Positions 36,801 to 46,539 of a DNA stretch of 64,000 nucleotides are shown piece after piece. This DNA is from CAAGNP01 sp964611185 (lineage in GTDB: Bacteria > Bacteroidota > Bacteroidia > Bacteroidales > UBA932). Positions within the stretch are counted from its first letter, which is position 1; the number at the start of each line of letters is the position of its first letter. The notes under the pieces are model-generated. The model saw only the letters and a list, made by a program, of their open reading frames with translations, was not told the DNA's origin and did not search any database. The stretch is taken from positions 16,780 through 80,779 of the forward strand of contig CAZSXE010000005.1 of assembly GCA_964611185.1 (NCBI GenBank), written 5' to 3'. The position numbers and the translations under genes were made by a program.

Positions 36801-38757
36801 TATGAATAAAAACGCCGGCAACGGCAATAAAGGAAAAAACAACGCTAAGAAGCCTCGTTTCAACTATATATGGATTTATGCTTTTTTTATACTCGGGCTG
36901 TTCTATTTTGCAAGAGTCTTTAACTCTACCGATCCGGTCAAAACTGAGTGGACTACGGTAAAAGAACAGATGATTCCCGGTGGTGATGTTGACAAAATCA
37001 CTTACATAACCAACGAACACCGCGCAGAGGTATTTATCAAGAAAGACAGCCTTTCAAAATACACTAATAAATATTTTAGCGGAAAAGAGCCCAAAAGTGG
37101 ACCTCATTTTTTCTTCCTCGTCTCCGACAATTTTAACGCCGAAGAGAGCCTTGCAGAAGCTCGATCATTACTACCCCCCGAAAACAGATTCAAAATAGAT
37201 ACCGAAATTCGTAATAATTACTTCGGAAGAATCCTCGAATGGTTCATATTTCCCCTTCTAATCTTCGGATTGCTATGGTTCATTATGTTCAGACCCATGC
37301 AAAAAGGTATGGGCGGAGGAGCAGGCGGCGGGGGAATTTTTTCAGTAGGAAAATCACAGGCCAAGCTATATGAAAAAGAGAATAATGTAAAAGTCACTTT
37401 TAAGGATGTGGCAGGCCTCGAAGAGGCAAAGGTAGAGGTGATGGAAATAGTAGATTTCCTTAAAAAGCCAAAAAAATATACTGCTCTCGGAGGTAAAATT
37501 CCAAAAGGAGCCCTCCTTGTAGGGCCTCCGGGGACGGGAAAGACATTATTGGCGAAAGCCGTAGCAGGTGAAGCTGATGTCCCCTTTTTCTCTATATCTG
37601 GTTCCGACTTTGTCGAAATGTTCGTGGGTGTGGGTGCTTCGAGAGTTAGAGACCTATTTCGCCAAGCGAAGGAGAAAGCTCCATGTATTGTCTTTATTGA
37701 TGAAATTGATGCTGTGGGAAGGGCGAGAAGTAAAAATGTAGGTTTCTCATCAAATGACGAAAGGGAGAATACCTTGAACCAGCTCCTTACCGAAATGGAT
37801 GGTTTCGGAACCAATTCGGGAGTTATCATTCTTGCAGCCACTAACCGCGCCGATGTTCTTGATAAGGCCCTTATGAGAGCCGGACGATTCGACAGACAGA
37901 TTAATGTCGAGCTTCCAGAACAGAAAGAGAGACTGGAAATTTTCAAAGTGCACCTACGCAAAATAAAACTTGTCGAGGGGTTTGATATAGAATTTCTTGC
38001 TAAACAGACACCTGGTTTCTCAGGGGCAGATATTGCAAATGTATGTAACGAAGCGGCCCTTATTGCTGCGCGAAAAGATAAAGATTTTGTGGAAAAACAA
38101 GATTTTCTCGATGCCATAGACAGGATAGTGGGTGGACTTGAAAGGAGAAGCAAAATTATTTCCCCACAAGAAAAGAAGACTATCGCATTCCACGAAGCGG
38201 GACACGCGGCAGTGAGTTGGATCCTTCCGAACGCAAATCCTCTTATAAAAGTTACCATTATTCCGAGAGGAAAGGCCCTCGGAGCTGCTTGGTATCTTCC
38301 TGAAGAGAGACAGCTTACCACGACAGAACAGATGATGGACGAGATGGCCTCTACCCTCGGGGGAAGAGCAGCAGAAGAAATTATCAACGGTAAACTTTCC
38401 ACCGGTGCTTTGAGCGATCTTGAAAAGGCGACTAAACAAGCCTACGCCATGGTAACCTACTTCGGTATGAGTGACAAAATCGGAAATGTATCATTTTATG
38501 ATTCATCCGAAGGAAACGGGTACAATTTCAATAAACCATATAGTGAAAAAACAGCAGAATTAATCGATTCCGAAGCCAAAAAATTAATTACGAATGCTCA
38601 TGTAAAAGCTCTTGAGGTTCTGAATCAGCATAAAGAAGAGTTCACGAAACTTGCGGAGCTTCTTCTTGAAAGAGAGGTTATCTTTACTGAGGATGTTGAA
38701 AAAATATTTGGTCCCAGAGGAGGTAAAAAATCTGAAAATGAAGAATCTGTTAGTTAG
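36787..38757 (+). CDS. ftsH: ATP-dependent zinc metalloprotease FtsH
   Basis: Membrane-bound AAA+ protease for quality control of membrane proteins. 656 residues: two membrane segments (about 28-43 and 150-168) flank a periplasmic domain; Walker A GPPGTGKT (246-253), Walker B IVFIDEIDAVG (301-311), second region of homology, and zinc motif HEAGH (469-473). The Gly-rich segment GMGGGAGGGG after the second membrane segment is typical. An in-frame ATG at 36802, one base after the rsfS stop, is an equally good start. Confidence 0.97.
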   Translation: MKTNNMNKNAGNGNKGKNNAKKPRFNYIWIYAFFILGLFYFARVFNSTDPVKTEWTTVKEQMIPGGDVDKITYITNEHRAEVFIKKDSLSKYTNKYFSGKEPKSGPHFFFLVSDNFNAEESLAEARSLLPPENRFKIDTEIRNNYFGRILEWFIFPLLIFGLLWFIMFRPMQKGMGGGAGGGGIFSVGKSQAKLYEKENNVKVTFKDVAGLEEAKVEVMEIVDFLKKPKKYTALGGKIPKGALLVGPPGTGKTLLAKAVAGEADVPFFSISGSDFVEMFVGVGASRVRDLFRQAKEKAPCIVFIDEIDAVGRARSKNVGFSSNDERENTLNQLLTEMDGFGTNSGVIILAATNRADVLDKALMRAGRFDRQINVELPEQKERLEIFKVHLRKIKLVEGFDIEFLAKQTPGFSGADIANVCNEAALIAARKDKDFVEKQDFLDAIDRIVGGLERRSKIISPQEKKTIAFHEAGHAAVSWILPNANPLIKVTIIPRGKALGAAWYLPEERQLTTTEQMMDEMASTLGGRAAEEIINGKLSTGALSDLEKATKQAYAMVTYFGMSDKIGNVSFYDSSEGNGYNFNKPYSEKTAELIDSEAKKLITNAHVKALEVLNQHKEEFTKLAELLLEREVIFTEDVEKIFGPRGGKKSENEESVS

Positions 38758-39568
38758 AACTGCCACAGGAATAGTTTTTCTCGTAATAATGCTGGGGGCA
38801 CTCCTCTTTTCCCCCATCCTTTTCTATATAGTATTCTCTTTCATCATAGCTGTTATGATGGGAGAATACTTTCATATCAGCATGGGTAAGAGCTATCTGT
38901 TTCTGAAAATATTAACAATAATAACCGGAGTTCTTATTTTTACCGGATTATTTTTGATTAAAGGATATGGAATGGAGTCAAAATTTATGTTTCTTCTCAC
39001 GATTCCGATTGCTACCATTTTCATAACATTGTTATATGATAGAAAAAATGAAAATTTCAACAAATATCCATATTTGTTAAGCGGGTTGATCTATATTGCG
39101 ATTCCTTTCTCATTAACCCCTTTTATCGTCTTTAATTCCTCTGCTGTATTCAGCGGACTTACTATTCTCTCTTTTTTTATCATTCTTTGGTCATCAGATG
39201 TGGGTGCGTATATCTTTGGGATGACATTCGGTCAAAAGCACGGGCATAAACTATTTCCCTCCATTTCTCCTAAAAAATCGTGGGAGGGGTATATCGGGAG
39301 CGTTTTCACCTCTTTGCTCGCCGGATTTCTCATCTCTTATTTCGGATTAATTCAGATAGAAATGATTCATTCTATCATCATTTCCTTAATTATTAATATT
39401 TTTGGTACCTTTGGAGATTTGGTGGAATCACAGTTAAAGCGTAATTTTGCTGTTAAGGATTCAGGAAAGATTATGCCGGGGCACGGCGGATTACTCGATA
39501 GATTCGATGGAGCGCTTCTCTCCTTTCCTGTGGCCATCACATACATAATGATTGTCGGACTATATTAA
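38738..39568 (+). CDS. cdsA: Phosphatidate cytidylyltransferase
   Basis: Makes CDP-diacylglycerol from CTP and phosphatidate, the branch point of phospholipid synthesis. About eight membrane segments and the C-terminal family signature GDLVESQLKRNFAVKDSG followed by MPGHGGLLDRFDG. I chose ATG at 38738 (276 residues, MKNLLVRTATG); the frame is open further upstream inside ftsH, but that sequence is not family-like. It overlaps ftsH by 20 bases. The substrate of the next gene, psd, is made from its product. Confidence 0.95.
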   Translation: MKNLLVRTATGIVFLVIMLGALLFSPILFYIVFSFIIAVMMGEYFHISMGKSYLFLKILTIITGVLIFTGLFLIKGYGMESKFMFLLTIPIATIFITLLYDRKNENFNKYPYLLSGLIYIAIPFSLTPFIVFNSSAVFSGLTILSFFIILWSSDVGAYIFGMTFGQKHGHKLFPSISPKKSWEGYIGSVFTSLLAGFLISYFGLIQIEMIHSIIISLIINIFGTFGDLVESQLKRNFAVKDSGKIMPGHGGLLDRFDGALLSFPVAITYIMIVGLY

Positions 39569-39577
39569 CTTTATAAT

Positions 39578-40231
39578 ATGCATATTCATAAAGAAGGACT
39601 TAAAACAATACTCTATACATTGATTTGCAGTGTGACTATTTCATTTCTCATTCTTCATATATGCAGCTTTTCTCCTTTTTCATGGATTTTATCCGCTATT
39701 CTGATTGTCTTCACCATTTTCATCCTCACTTTTTTCAGAGTACCCAATAGAGAAAAAAACGGAAATGACCATCTTATTTCTGCACCGGCTGATGGGAAAA
39801 TAGTAATCATAAAAGAGGTGGAAGAAAATGAATATTTTAAGGGTAAGGCGATTCAGGTATCGGTATTTATGACATTTTTTAATGTACATGTGAATTGGTA
39901 CCCCGTCAGCGGGGAGATAATTTATTATAAGTATCACCCCGGAAAATATGTCGCCGCTTTTTACCCTAAATCTTCAGAAAAAAATGAAAGAACTACTGTC
40001 GTTATCCGTAACAAAGAGGGAAAAGAGGTTCTGTGCCGTCAGATAGCGGGTCTTTTTGCAAGGAGGGTGGTATGCTATGCGGCTAAAGGGAAAGCAATTT
40101 CGGCAGGTGATCAGGAGGGCTTCATTAAATTTGGCTCAAGAGCTGATGTTTTTCTCCCTATCGGCTCGAAAATCAGAGTAAAAATCGGCGATAAGGTAAA
40201 GGGAAGCGAATCAATTTTAGCAGAAATATAA
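39578..40231 (+). CDS. psd: Phosphatidylserine decarboxylase (short form)
   Basis: Pyruvoyl enzyme that makes phosphatidylethanolamine. 217 residues, the short class with one or two N-terminal membrane segments (about 10-52). The self-cleavage site is at the Gly-Ser of FIKFGSRADVFLP near residue 187, so the mature alpha chain starts with a pyruvoyl group. Other conserved parts: SAPADGKIV, FMTFFNVHVNWYPVSGEI, and the ARRVVCYAAKG segment. 9 bases after cdsA; phosphatidylserine synthase is not in the window. Confidence 0.95.
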   Translation: MHIHKEGLKTILYTLICSVTISFLILHICSFSPFSWILSAILIVFTIFILTFFRVPNREKNGNDHLISAPADGKIVIIKEVEENEYFKGKAIQVSVFMTFFNVHVNWYPVSGEIIYYKYHPGKYVAAFYPKSSEKNERTTVVIRNKEGKEVLCRQIAGLFARRVVCYAAKGKAISAGDQEGFIKFGSRADVFLPIGSKIRVKIGDKVKGSESILAEI

Positions 40232-40242
40232 ATAATACAGAT

Positions 40243-41595
40243 ATGAAACAGTATATAGAACAGAACAACGAAAGATTTTTAAACGAACTATTTTCACTTC
40301 TACGCATCCCGTCGGTAAGTTCTCAAAAAGAACACAGCCAAGATATGGTTCGCTGCGCCGAAAGGCTCACTGAACTTCTTCTTGAAGCGGGAGCAGATAG
40401 TGCAAAGGTATATTCCACAAATGGTCACCCAGTAGTTTTTGGAGAAAAATATATTGATAAAAACAGGCCTACAATCCTTATTTACGGTCACTACGATGTT
40501 CAGCCGGAAGATCCCATTGAATTATGGAAAACAGATCCATACGAACCTGTAATAAAAGACGGGGCTATATATGCACGGGGAGCTAATGACGATAAGGGGC
40601 AGCTTTTCATGCACCTGAAAGCTTTTGAATATATAGTAAGAAATGGCCTTCTTAATCATAATGTCAAATTCATATTTGAAGGAGAAGAAGAAATCGGCTC
40701 TCCGAGCCTTGCCCAGTGGGCTAAAGAGAACAAAGAGCTTCTCGCCTGCGACATTATGCTTGTTTCTGATACTACTATGATAAGCGATAAAGTTCCCTCT
40801 ATCAACTGCGGAATGAGGGGGCTCACTTATGTAGAGGTAGAGGTGATAGGTCCTAATAAAGATCTTCACTCAGGGCATTATGGTGGTGCTGTTCTTAATC
40901 CGATAAATATCCTTTGCAAAATGATAGACGAGCTCATCGATGCAAACGGAAGGATTACCATAAAAGGGTTCTACGATGATGTCGTGGAGTTATCAAAGGA
41001 GGATAGAGAAATGCTTGCTCGTGCCCCTTACGATGAGAAAGAATACAAAGAATTTCTTGATATTGACGCAGTCGCGGGAGAAAAGGGATATACCACTATG
41101 GAGCGAACCGGTATCCGCCCATGCCTCGATGTAAACGGAATATGGGGAGGATTTATCGGGGAAGGCTCTAAGACTGTACTTCCATCGGTGGCACACGCCA
41201 AAATTTCTATGAGACTTGTTCCCAATCAAGATTGCAATACCATTGCGAAGCTATTCGAGAAACATTTCCTTTCCATTGCACCGAAAGGTGTTAAAGTGAA
41301 AGTTACCCCCTGCCACGGAGGAAACGGATTTCTTATTCCCATCTCCTCCCCTGCCTATAAAGCTGCCGCTAAAGCAATAGGAGAGGTTTATGGAATAGAG
41401 CCTGTACCCAGCAGAGGTGGTGGATCGATTCCCATTTTGGCCGATATGCAGCAAATACTAAATGCAGATCCGCTACTCATGGGCTTCGGGCTTGAAAGAG
41501 ACACAATTCACTCACCTAATGAGAGTTACCTCCTTTCACAGCTTTACAAAGGGATGGAATCCATAGCATTGTTTTACAAATATTTTGACAGATGA
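40243..41595 (+). CDS. M20 family metallopeptidase (dipeptidase)
   Basis: Zinc-dependent exopeptidase of 450 residues. Motifs: LIYGHYDVQPEDP (His ligand, catalytic Asp), RGANDDKGQLFMHL (bridging Asp), FEGEEEIGSPSL (catalytic and ligand Glu) and a C-terminal His in DTIHSPNESY. The inserted dimerisation domain covers about residues 190-340. It resembles the carnosinase-like dipeptidases; the true substrate is not readable. It overlaps pyrF by 4 bases. Confidence 0.9.
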   Translation: MKQYIEQNNERFLNELFSLLRIPSVSSQKEHSQDMVRCAERLTELLLEAGADSAKVYSTNGHPVVFGEKYIDKNRPTILIYGHYDVQPEDPIELWKTDPYEPVIKDGAIYARGANDDKGQLFMHLKAFEYIVRNGLLNHNVKFIFEGEEEIGSPSLAQWAKENKELLACDIMLVSDTTMISDKVPSINCGMRGLTYVEVEVIGPNKDLHSGHYGGAVLNPINILCKMIDELIDANGRITIKGFYDDVVELSKEDREMLARAPYDEKEYKEFLDIDAVAGEKGYTTMERTGIRPCLDVNGIWGGFIGEGSKTVLPSVAHAKISMRLVPNQDCNTIAKLFEKHFLSIAPKGVKVKVTPCHGGNGFLIPISSPAYKAAAKAIGEVYGIEPVPSRGGGSIPILADMQQILNADPLLMGFGLERDTIHSPNESYLLSQLYKGMESIALFYKYFDR

Positions 41596-42395
41596 GATAC
41601 GAAGAACTCTATAAACAAATAAGGGCAAAAGGGACATGCCTTTGTGTGGGCTTGGATACCGACTTAGCTAAAATTCCTACTCATCTGAAAAATGAGCAAT
41701 ACCCTGTTTTTGAGTTCAATAAGGCAATAATAGACTCGACTGCTCCCTATTGTGTCGCATATAAGCCCAATATCGCCTTTTATGAAGCGTCAGGCGTTTC
41801 AGGATGGATGCAGCTTGAAATGACGGTTAGATATCTTAGGGAGAAATATCCTGAAATGTTTCTGATCGCCGATGCCAAGCGGGGAGACATAGGAAATACA
41901 GCTGCAGAATATGCCCGCACATTTTTTGAAACGATGGATTTTGATGCCGTCACCCTCTCTCCTTATATGGGAAGAGATGCAATAGATCCTTTTCTCAAGT
42001 ATGAGGGGAAATGGGCTATAATACTCGCGCTTACCTCAAATCCGTCTGCAGACGATTTTGAAACAACCACAGATTCAAAAGGGGTGCCTTTATACGAAAA
42101 AGTGATAAGACACTTCACCGATACCGTACCCGAATCAAGCTCGAAAATAATGTTTGTTGTGGGGGCAACGAGAGCCGAAAAACTTGCAGAAATTCGAGAG
42201 TTTTGCCCCGATCATTTTCTTTTGGTACCTGGCGTGGGGGCTCAGGGAGGATCAGCTGAAGAGGTTATTAAATATGGCTCAAATAGTTCCTGCGGTCTGT
42301 TAATCAATTCATCAAGAGGGATAATATATGCCTCATCAGATAAAAATTTCGCCTCCGAAGCAGCCAAAGCAGCATCAAAGGCGATAAAATTATAG
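41592..42395 (+). CDS. pyrF: Orotidine 5'-phosphate decarboxylase (type 2)
   Basis: Final step of UMP synthesis. 267 residues, the longer type found in Bacteroidota and mycobacteria. Catalytic DxKxxD is visible in FLIADAKRGDIGNTA; CVGLDTDLAKIP is near the start and VPGVGAQGGSAEEV near the end. Last gene of the rsfS to pyrF run; it converges on clpX with an 11-base gap. Confidence 0.96.
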   Translation: MRYEELYKQIRAKGTCLCVGLDTDLAKIPTHLKNEQYPVFEFNKAIIDSTAPYCVAYKPNIAFYEASGVSGWMQLEMTVRYLREKYPEMFLIADAKRGDIGNTAAEYARTFFETMDFDAVTLSPYMGRDAIDPFLKYEGKWAIILALTSNPSADDFETTTDSKGVPLYEKVIRHFTDTVPESSSKIMFVVGATRAEKLAEIREFCPDHFLLVPGVGAQGGSAEEVIKYGSNSSCGLLINSSRGIIYASSDKNFASEAAKAASKAIKL

Positions 42396-42406
42396 TTAGA
42401 AATAGT

Positions 42407-43642
42407 CTATTTAAGAAGGGTACCTGTAAATTCAGCTACTTTTTCCTTAGCATATTTGAGGTCGATTACAAGCTCATTTTTATCGGTTCCGGGTGTTTCA
42501 TACATCGGATCCAGCATTATGGCCTCACATATTGAACGAAGACCTCGAGCTCCCAAATTGTATTCAAGGGCAGTGTCCACAATATAATCAAGAACTTTAG
42601 GCTGTATAGAGAGCTTCACTCCATCCATCTTGAACATTTTTACATATTGCTTTACAAGGGCATTCTTCGGTTCAGTCAAGATACGAAGCAGGGCCGTTTT
42701 ATCCAAAGGATTGAGATATGTAATAACAGGCAATCGGCCGATAATTTCAGGAATAAGCCCATAAGAACGGAGATCTTGAGGAGATATGTATCTTAAAAGA
42801 TTCTTCTTATCTATCTTGGCATTCTTCTTTTGAGCACCATATCCTACTACCTGAGTATTAAGCCTTTGGCCAATTTTCCTTTCAATTCCTTCAAACGCCC
42901 CGCCACAGATAAAAAGGATATTCTTGGTATCCACAGGGACAAACTCCTGCTCAGGATGCTTTCTGCCACCTTTCGGAGCTACATTTACCACGCTCCCTTC
43001 GAGAAGTTTGAGCATCGCCTGCTGCACCCCCTCCCCTGATACATCACGGGTAATGGAAGGGTTGTCGCTCTTACGAGCAATTTTATCGATTTCATCAATA
43101 AAAACTATTCCTCTCTGCGCCCTATCAACATCATAATCTGCCTCCTGCAACAATCTCGTAAGGATACTTTCCACATCCTCACCTACATAACCGGCTTCAG
43201 TAAGAACAGTAGCATCTACGATGGTAAAAGGGACATTAAGCATTTTTGCGATGGTCTTCGCCAAAAGAGTCTTTCCTGTACCTGTGGCGCCCACTAAAAG
43301 GATATTGGATTTTTCAAGATCCATATCATCAGAGGAAATCGAATTTATCCTCTTATAATGATTGTAAACAGCTACAGCAAGAAATTTTTTGGCATCATCC
43401 TGACCGATTACATACTGATCCATAAATGCAGTTATCTCCTTGGGCTTGAGAAGGAGTTTCTCCGAAGGGAGATTTTTGCGTTTCTTTTTACCCTCAGGAA
43501 CATAGCCGATGATATTGTTCACATATTCGGTAATCTGCATAGCACAATCCAAGCAGATGGACGAACTGCCACTCTGTAATAAATCCACTTCTCCTGCTGC
43601 CCGTCCACAAAAGGCACATTTATCGTTTTTCTTATTAGCCAT
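42407..43642 (-). CDS. clpX: ATP-dependent unfoldase ClpX
   Basis: AAA+ unfoldase that recognises substrates and feeds them to ClpP. 411 residues: N-terminal zinc finger with C9, C12, C30 and C33; Walker A GATGTGKT, Walker B GIVFIDEIDKIA, sensor regions, and the ClpP-docking IGF-like loop (here RKIGQRL nearby). Follows clpP by 5 bases. Confidence 0.97.
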   Translation of the reverse strand: MANKKNDKCAFCGRAAGEVDLLQSGSSSICLDCAMQITEYVNNIIGYVPEGKKKRKNLPSEKLLLKPKEITAFMDQYVIGQDDAKKFLAVAVYNHYKRINSISSDDMDLEKSNILLVGATGTGKTLLAKTIAKMLNVPFTIVDATVLTEAGYVGEDVESILTRLLQEADYDVDRAQRGIVFIDEIDKIARKSDNPSITRDVSGEGVQQAMLKLLEGSVVNVAPKGGRKHPEQEFVPVDTKNILFICGGAFEGIERKIGQRLNTQVVGYGAQKKNAKIDKKNLLRYISPQDLRSYGLIPEIIGRLPVITYLNPLDKTALLRILTEPKNALVKQYVKMFKMDGVKLSIQPKVLDYIVDTALEYNLGARGLRSICEAIMLDPMYETPGTDKNELVIDLKYAKEKVAEFTGTLLK

Positions 43643-43647
43643 ATTAC

Positions 43648-44319
43648 TTATTTAGTCCTTACAAGGATACTATCGATCATACCGTACTTGACAGCTTCGG
43701 CAGAACTCATCCAATAGTCTCTGTCTGCATCTTTCTCTATCACTTTTATCGATTTACCGGTATGATTTGATAAAATTTCGTATAGCTCCTCTTTTAGCTT
43801 TTTTATCTGATTGGCAGCAATTTCTATATCCGAAGCTTGTCCCTCAGCACCTCCCATGGGCTGATGAATCAGGATTCTCGAATGAGGAAGAGCTGTTCTT
43901 TTTCCCTTAGCACCTGCTGAAAGGAGGACTGCTGCCATAGAAGCAGCCATTCCGGTACAAATTGTCGCTACATCAGGGGTTACCATCTGCATTGTATCGT
44001 AGATACCGAGACCTGCGTAAACCATCCCCCCCGGGGAATTAATATAGAGCTGAATATCTATGTTGGGATCTGTGGATTCAAGGAAAAGAAGCTGTGCCTG
44101 AATAATATTGGCAGCATTGCTATCTATAGCATCACCGAGGAAAATTATCCTGTCCATCATAAGACGGGAGAAAACATCCATAGTGGCAATATTCAGCTGC
44201 CTTTCCTCGATAATGGTAGGATTAATGTAACCAATAGGGACAGAAGATTTATACCTATCTAAAGAGAGACTGCTTATACCAAGATGGCCTTTCGCGTATT
44301 TTTCAAATTCAGATGCCAT
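43648..44319 (-). CDS. clpP: ATP-dependent Clp protease proteolytic subunit
   Basis: Serine protease ring. 223 residues with catalytic S127 (TGMAASMAA), H152 (LIHQPMGG) and Asp in ADRDYWMS near residue 200. The segment INSPGGMVYAGLGIYDTM is diagnostic. Located between tig and clpX, the classical order. Confidence 0.97.
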   Translation of the reverse strand: MASEFEKYAKGHLGISSLSLDRYKSSVPIGYINPTIIEERQLNIATMDVFSRLMMDRIIFLGDAIDSNAANIIQAQLLFLESTDPNIDIQLYINSPGGMVYAGLGIYDTMQMVTPDVATICTGMAASMAAVLLSAGAKGKRTALPHSRILIHQPMGGAEGQASDIEIAANQIKKLKEELYEILSNHTGKSIKVIEKDADRDYWMSSAEAVKYGMIDSILVRTK

Positions 44320-44326
44320 AATAGTA

Positions 44327-45655
44327 CTATTTTTCCTCGTTCATTTTACGAAGTTTATCGATAGAAATTTTCTTTTTCTCTATGGTAACTACTCCTCGTA
44401 CATAATTCAGTACAAGATCTTCTTCCACTTTTTCATACACTCTGCGAGCATCTTTTTCACTATTGAGGATATTCTCTGCATACTTATTCAGATGCTCTTC
44501 GGGAACATTATTTATTCCATACATGGCAAACTGATAAGCTGCCATCTTACGAGCTTGAGCCTCAAGATCTTCTTTTTTAATTTCAAGTTTCTGATCTTTT
44601 ACGATTTGCTGAGAAATCGTCTGCCAGCAGAAATCTTTCAAGAACAGAGGAAATTCTTTTTCAATCTCTTCCATTTTAAATTTACCCTCGTTTGCAGTGA
44701 AGAGATATCTCTTCATAAAATCTTCGGCAATCTTTATATCTGCTTTCTTCAAAAGATATTCACGGGTATCAAGCATAAAGCGATAATCGCTCTCTTGCTT
44801 ATATTCCTGATTCATCCTCTCTTCGAGCTTGGCATTAAACTCCTCCTCTGTTTTAACCACATCTTTACCGAAAAGCATCGTATAGAGCTCCTCACCCGGA
44901 ACTGCATCTACATAATTCTTAACTTCTTTAATAATAAACTGCCATACAGGGGCATAATTGTCAAGTTCTTCTTTCTTGACTTTAAGCATAGCGGCTCTGT
45001 CGGCCTCGTTGGGGAAGAGCTTTACCACATCAATTTCCATAGCATCGCCCACTTTCTTTCCGAGGAACATAGCCTTATCTTCTTCCTTGACTGTTTTCAT
45101 AGAGACATAAACTTTTTCGATTTTTGTCTCACCTTGAATGAAATCGGCCACCATAAAATCTTCATCTTTCACAGCATCGCAGTCTTCAAGTTTTGCATAC
45201 TGTTTGAGAATATTTGATTTGTACTGAGCTTTATCTTTCTCAGTAGTTGTTACTTCATTATAAGTAATCTTATCCTCAGAACTCAATTTTACATCGACCT
45301 TAGGGGCGAGAGCTATATCAAATACAAACTCGAAATTTTCTCCACCGATCCAGTCATTCTTAGATTCCTTTTCCTCATTAGGAAGAGGTTCGCCTATAAT
45401 TGCAAGTTTATTATCCTGAATATATTTATTTAAGTTTTCGGAGATAAGCTCGTTAACAGCATCTACCAAGGCAGAATGTCCATGCATTTTCTCCACAAGA
45501 GTCATAGGAGCCATCCCCTTTCTAAAACCTTTAATATCAGCCTCTCTACGAAACTTATTTAACATTTTTTTCTTTTTATCGGCATAGTCTTCCTTTCCGA
45601 AATTCATTTCCACCTGAATAAGCAGGTCGTCTTTTTTAAGTTCTTTAATATTCAT
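44327..45655 (-). CDS. tig: Trigger factor
   Basis: Ribosome-bound chaperone for nascent chains. 442 residues. The N-terminal ribosome-binding part has DIKGFRKGMAPMTLVEKMHG, close to the GFRxGxxP signature. The peptidyl-prolyl isomerase domain (about 150-250) is divergent, as in other Bacteroidota, and isomerase activity is doubtful. The C-terminal half is helical and charged. First of tig-clpP-clpX. Confidence 0.92.
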   Translation of the reverse strand: MNIKELKKDDLLIQVEMNFGKEDYADKKKKMLNKFRREADIKGFRKGMAPMTLVEKMHGHSALVDAVNELISENLNKYIQDNKLAIIGEPLPNEEKESKNDWIGGENFEFVFDIALAPKVDVKLSSEDKITYNEVTTTEKDKAQYKSNILKQYAKLEDCDAVKDEDFMVADFIQGETKIEKVYVSMKTVKEEDKAMFLGKKVGDAMEIDVVKLFPNEADRAAMLKVKKEELDNYAPVWQFIIKEVKNYVDAVPGEELYTMLFGKDVVKTEEEFNAKLEERMNQEYKQESDYRFMLDTREYLLKKADIKIAEDFMKRYLFTANEGKFKMEEIEKEFPLFLKDFCWQTISQQIVKDQKLEIKKEDLEAQARKMAAYQFAMYGINNVPEEHLNKYAENILNSEKDARRVYEKVEEDLVLNYVRGVVTIEKKKISIDKLRKMNEEK

Positions 45656-45691
45656 TATCGTTATTTAATCTATTATCATGAAATAAACGGG

Positions 45692-45723
45692 CAAATTTAG
45701 TTAAAATAACTAATTTTACCAAA
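45692..45723 (-). promoter_or_regulatory. Promoter of tig-clpP-clpX
   Basis: Minus strand -33 TTTG (45720-45723), exactly 20 bases, -7 TAAATTTG (45692-45699), 36 bases before the tig ATG. Confidence 0.75.
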
Positions 45724-45749
45724 GATAATATTATGCTACCATTTTTTAT

Positions 45750-45757
45750 TAATTTTG
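45750..45757 (+). promoter_or_regulatory. Promoter -7 element of tpiA-prmA
   Basis: TAATTTTG (exact match), 24 bases before the tpiA ATG at 45782. It overlaps an in-frame TTG at 45755, which is therefore not a usable start. Confidence 0.6.
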
Positions 45758-45781
45758 CAGCCGTATTTAAAACAAATAAAA

Positions 45782-46534
45782 ATGAGAAGAAAAATTGTTG
45801 CAGGAAACTGGAAAATGAACACTACCATCGATGAAGGTATGGAATTGGTTAAAGGTATTTTAGATCTTATGTCTTCTGTTCCGTCAGATGTACAGCTGAT
45901 TATAGCTCCCCCTTTTACCCATCTTGATGGGGTTGGAAAGCAGATTAAAGGTTCTAAAATTGCGCTGTCAGCGCAAAACTGTGCTGATCATGAAAAAGGT
46001 GCTTACACCGGTGAAGTTTCGGTAGGGATGTTAAAATCGGTAAACTGTTCTTATGTGATTCTTGGGCACTCTGAAAGAAGAGAGTATTATACAGAGACTT
46101 CCGAGAAGCTCGTTACGAAGATTAATTTGGCTTTAGCCCAAAATATTATGCCTATTTTCTGTGTGGGTGAGAAATTGGAAGAGAGGGAGGCTAATCGTCA
46201 TTTCGAAGTAGTTAAAAAGCAGATTGAAGAGGTTCTTTTCACTCTCACTCCTGAACAGATGGCACATATAGTCGTAGCATACGAACCTGTATGGGCTATT
46301 GGAACAGGAAAAACTGCTTCTTCTGAGCAGGCTCAGGAAATTCACGCATTTATTCGCAAGACTCTTTCTGATAAATTCGGAAAAATTGCCGACGAAATAT
46401 CTATTCTTTATGGTGGGAGCTGCAAACCTTCCAATGCTAAAGAACTTTTTTCGCAGAAAGATATTGACGGCGGTCTTATTGGCGGAGCCGCGCTGAAGGC
46501 AGAAGATTTTATTGCGATAGCTAAAAGCTACTAA
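45782..46534 (+). CDS. tpiA: Triose-phosphate isomerase
   Basis: Glycolytic enzyme interconverting dihydroxyacetone phosphate and glyceraldehyde-3-phosphate. 250 residues from MRRKIVAGNWKMNTT, the usual family start. Catalytic Lys is in GNWKMN, His in LGHSERR, and Glu in AYEPVWAIGTG; the phosphate-binding GGS and GGAAL loops follow. Start chosen by homology and by the promoter position. Confidence 0.97.
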   Translation: MRRKIVAGNWKMNTTIDEGMELVKGILDLMSSVPSDVQLIIAPPFTHLDGVGKQIKGSKIALSAQNCADHEKGAYTGEVSVGMLKSVNCSYVILGHSERREYYTETSEKLVTKINLALAQNIMPIFCVGEKLEEREANRHFEVVKKQIEEVLFTLTPEQMAHIVVAYEPVWAIGTGKTASSEQAQEIHAFIRKTLSDKFGKIADEISILYGGSCKPSNAKELFSQKDIDGGLIGGAALKAEDFIAIAKSY

Positions 46535-46539
46535 TCGTT

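Noticed and set aside
37218..38402. Long minus-strand ORF (394 codons) opposite ftsH
   Set aside because: Ser/Ile/Pro-rich antisense shadow of a conserved gene; no family resemblance.
38718..38724. AGGAGGT as a Shine-Dalgarno site for cdsA
   Set aside because: It lies in conserved ftsH codons (Gly-Gly-Lys) 13 bases from the cdsA ATG, so it is probably coincidental.
38651..38737. Longer cdsA start inside ftsH
   Set aside because: The extra 29 residues are charged and unlike CdsA; the ATG at 38738 gives the typical hydrophobic family start.
44492..45217. Plus-strand ORF of 241 codons opposite tig
   Set aside because: Phe/Leu/Ile-rich shadow of the conserved trigger factor gene.
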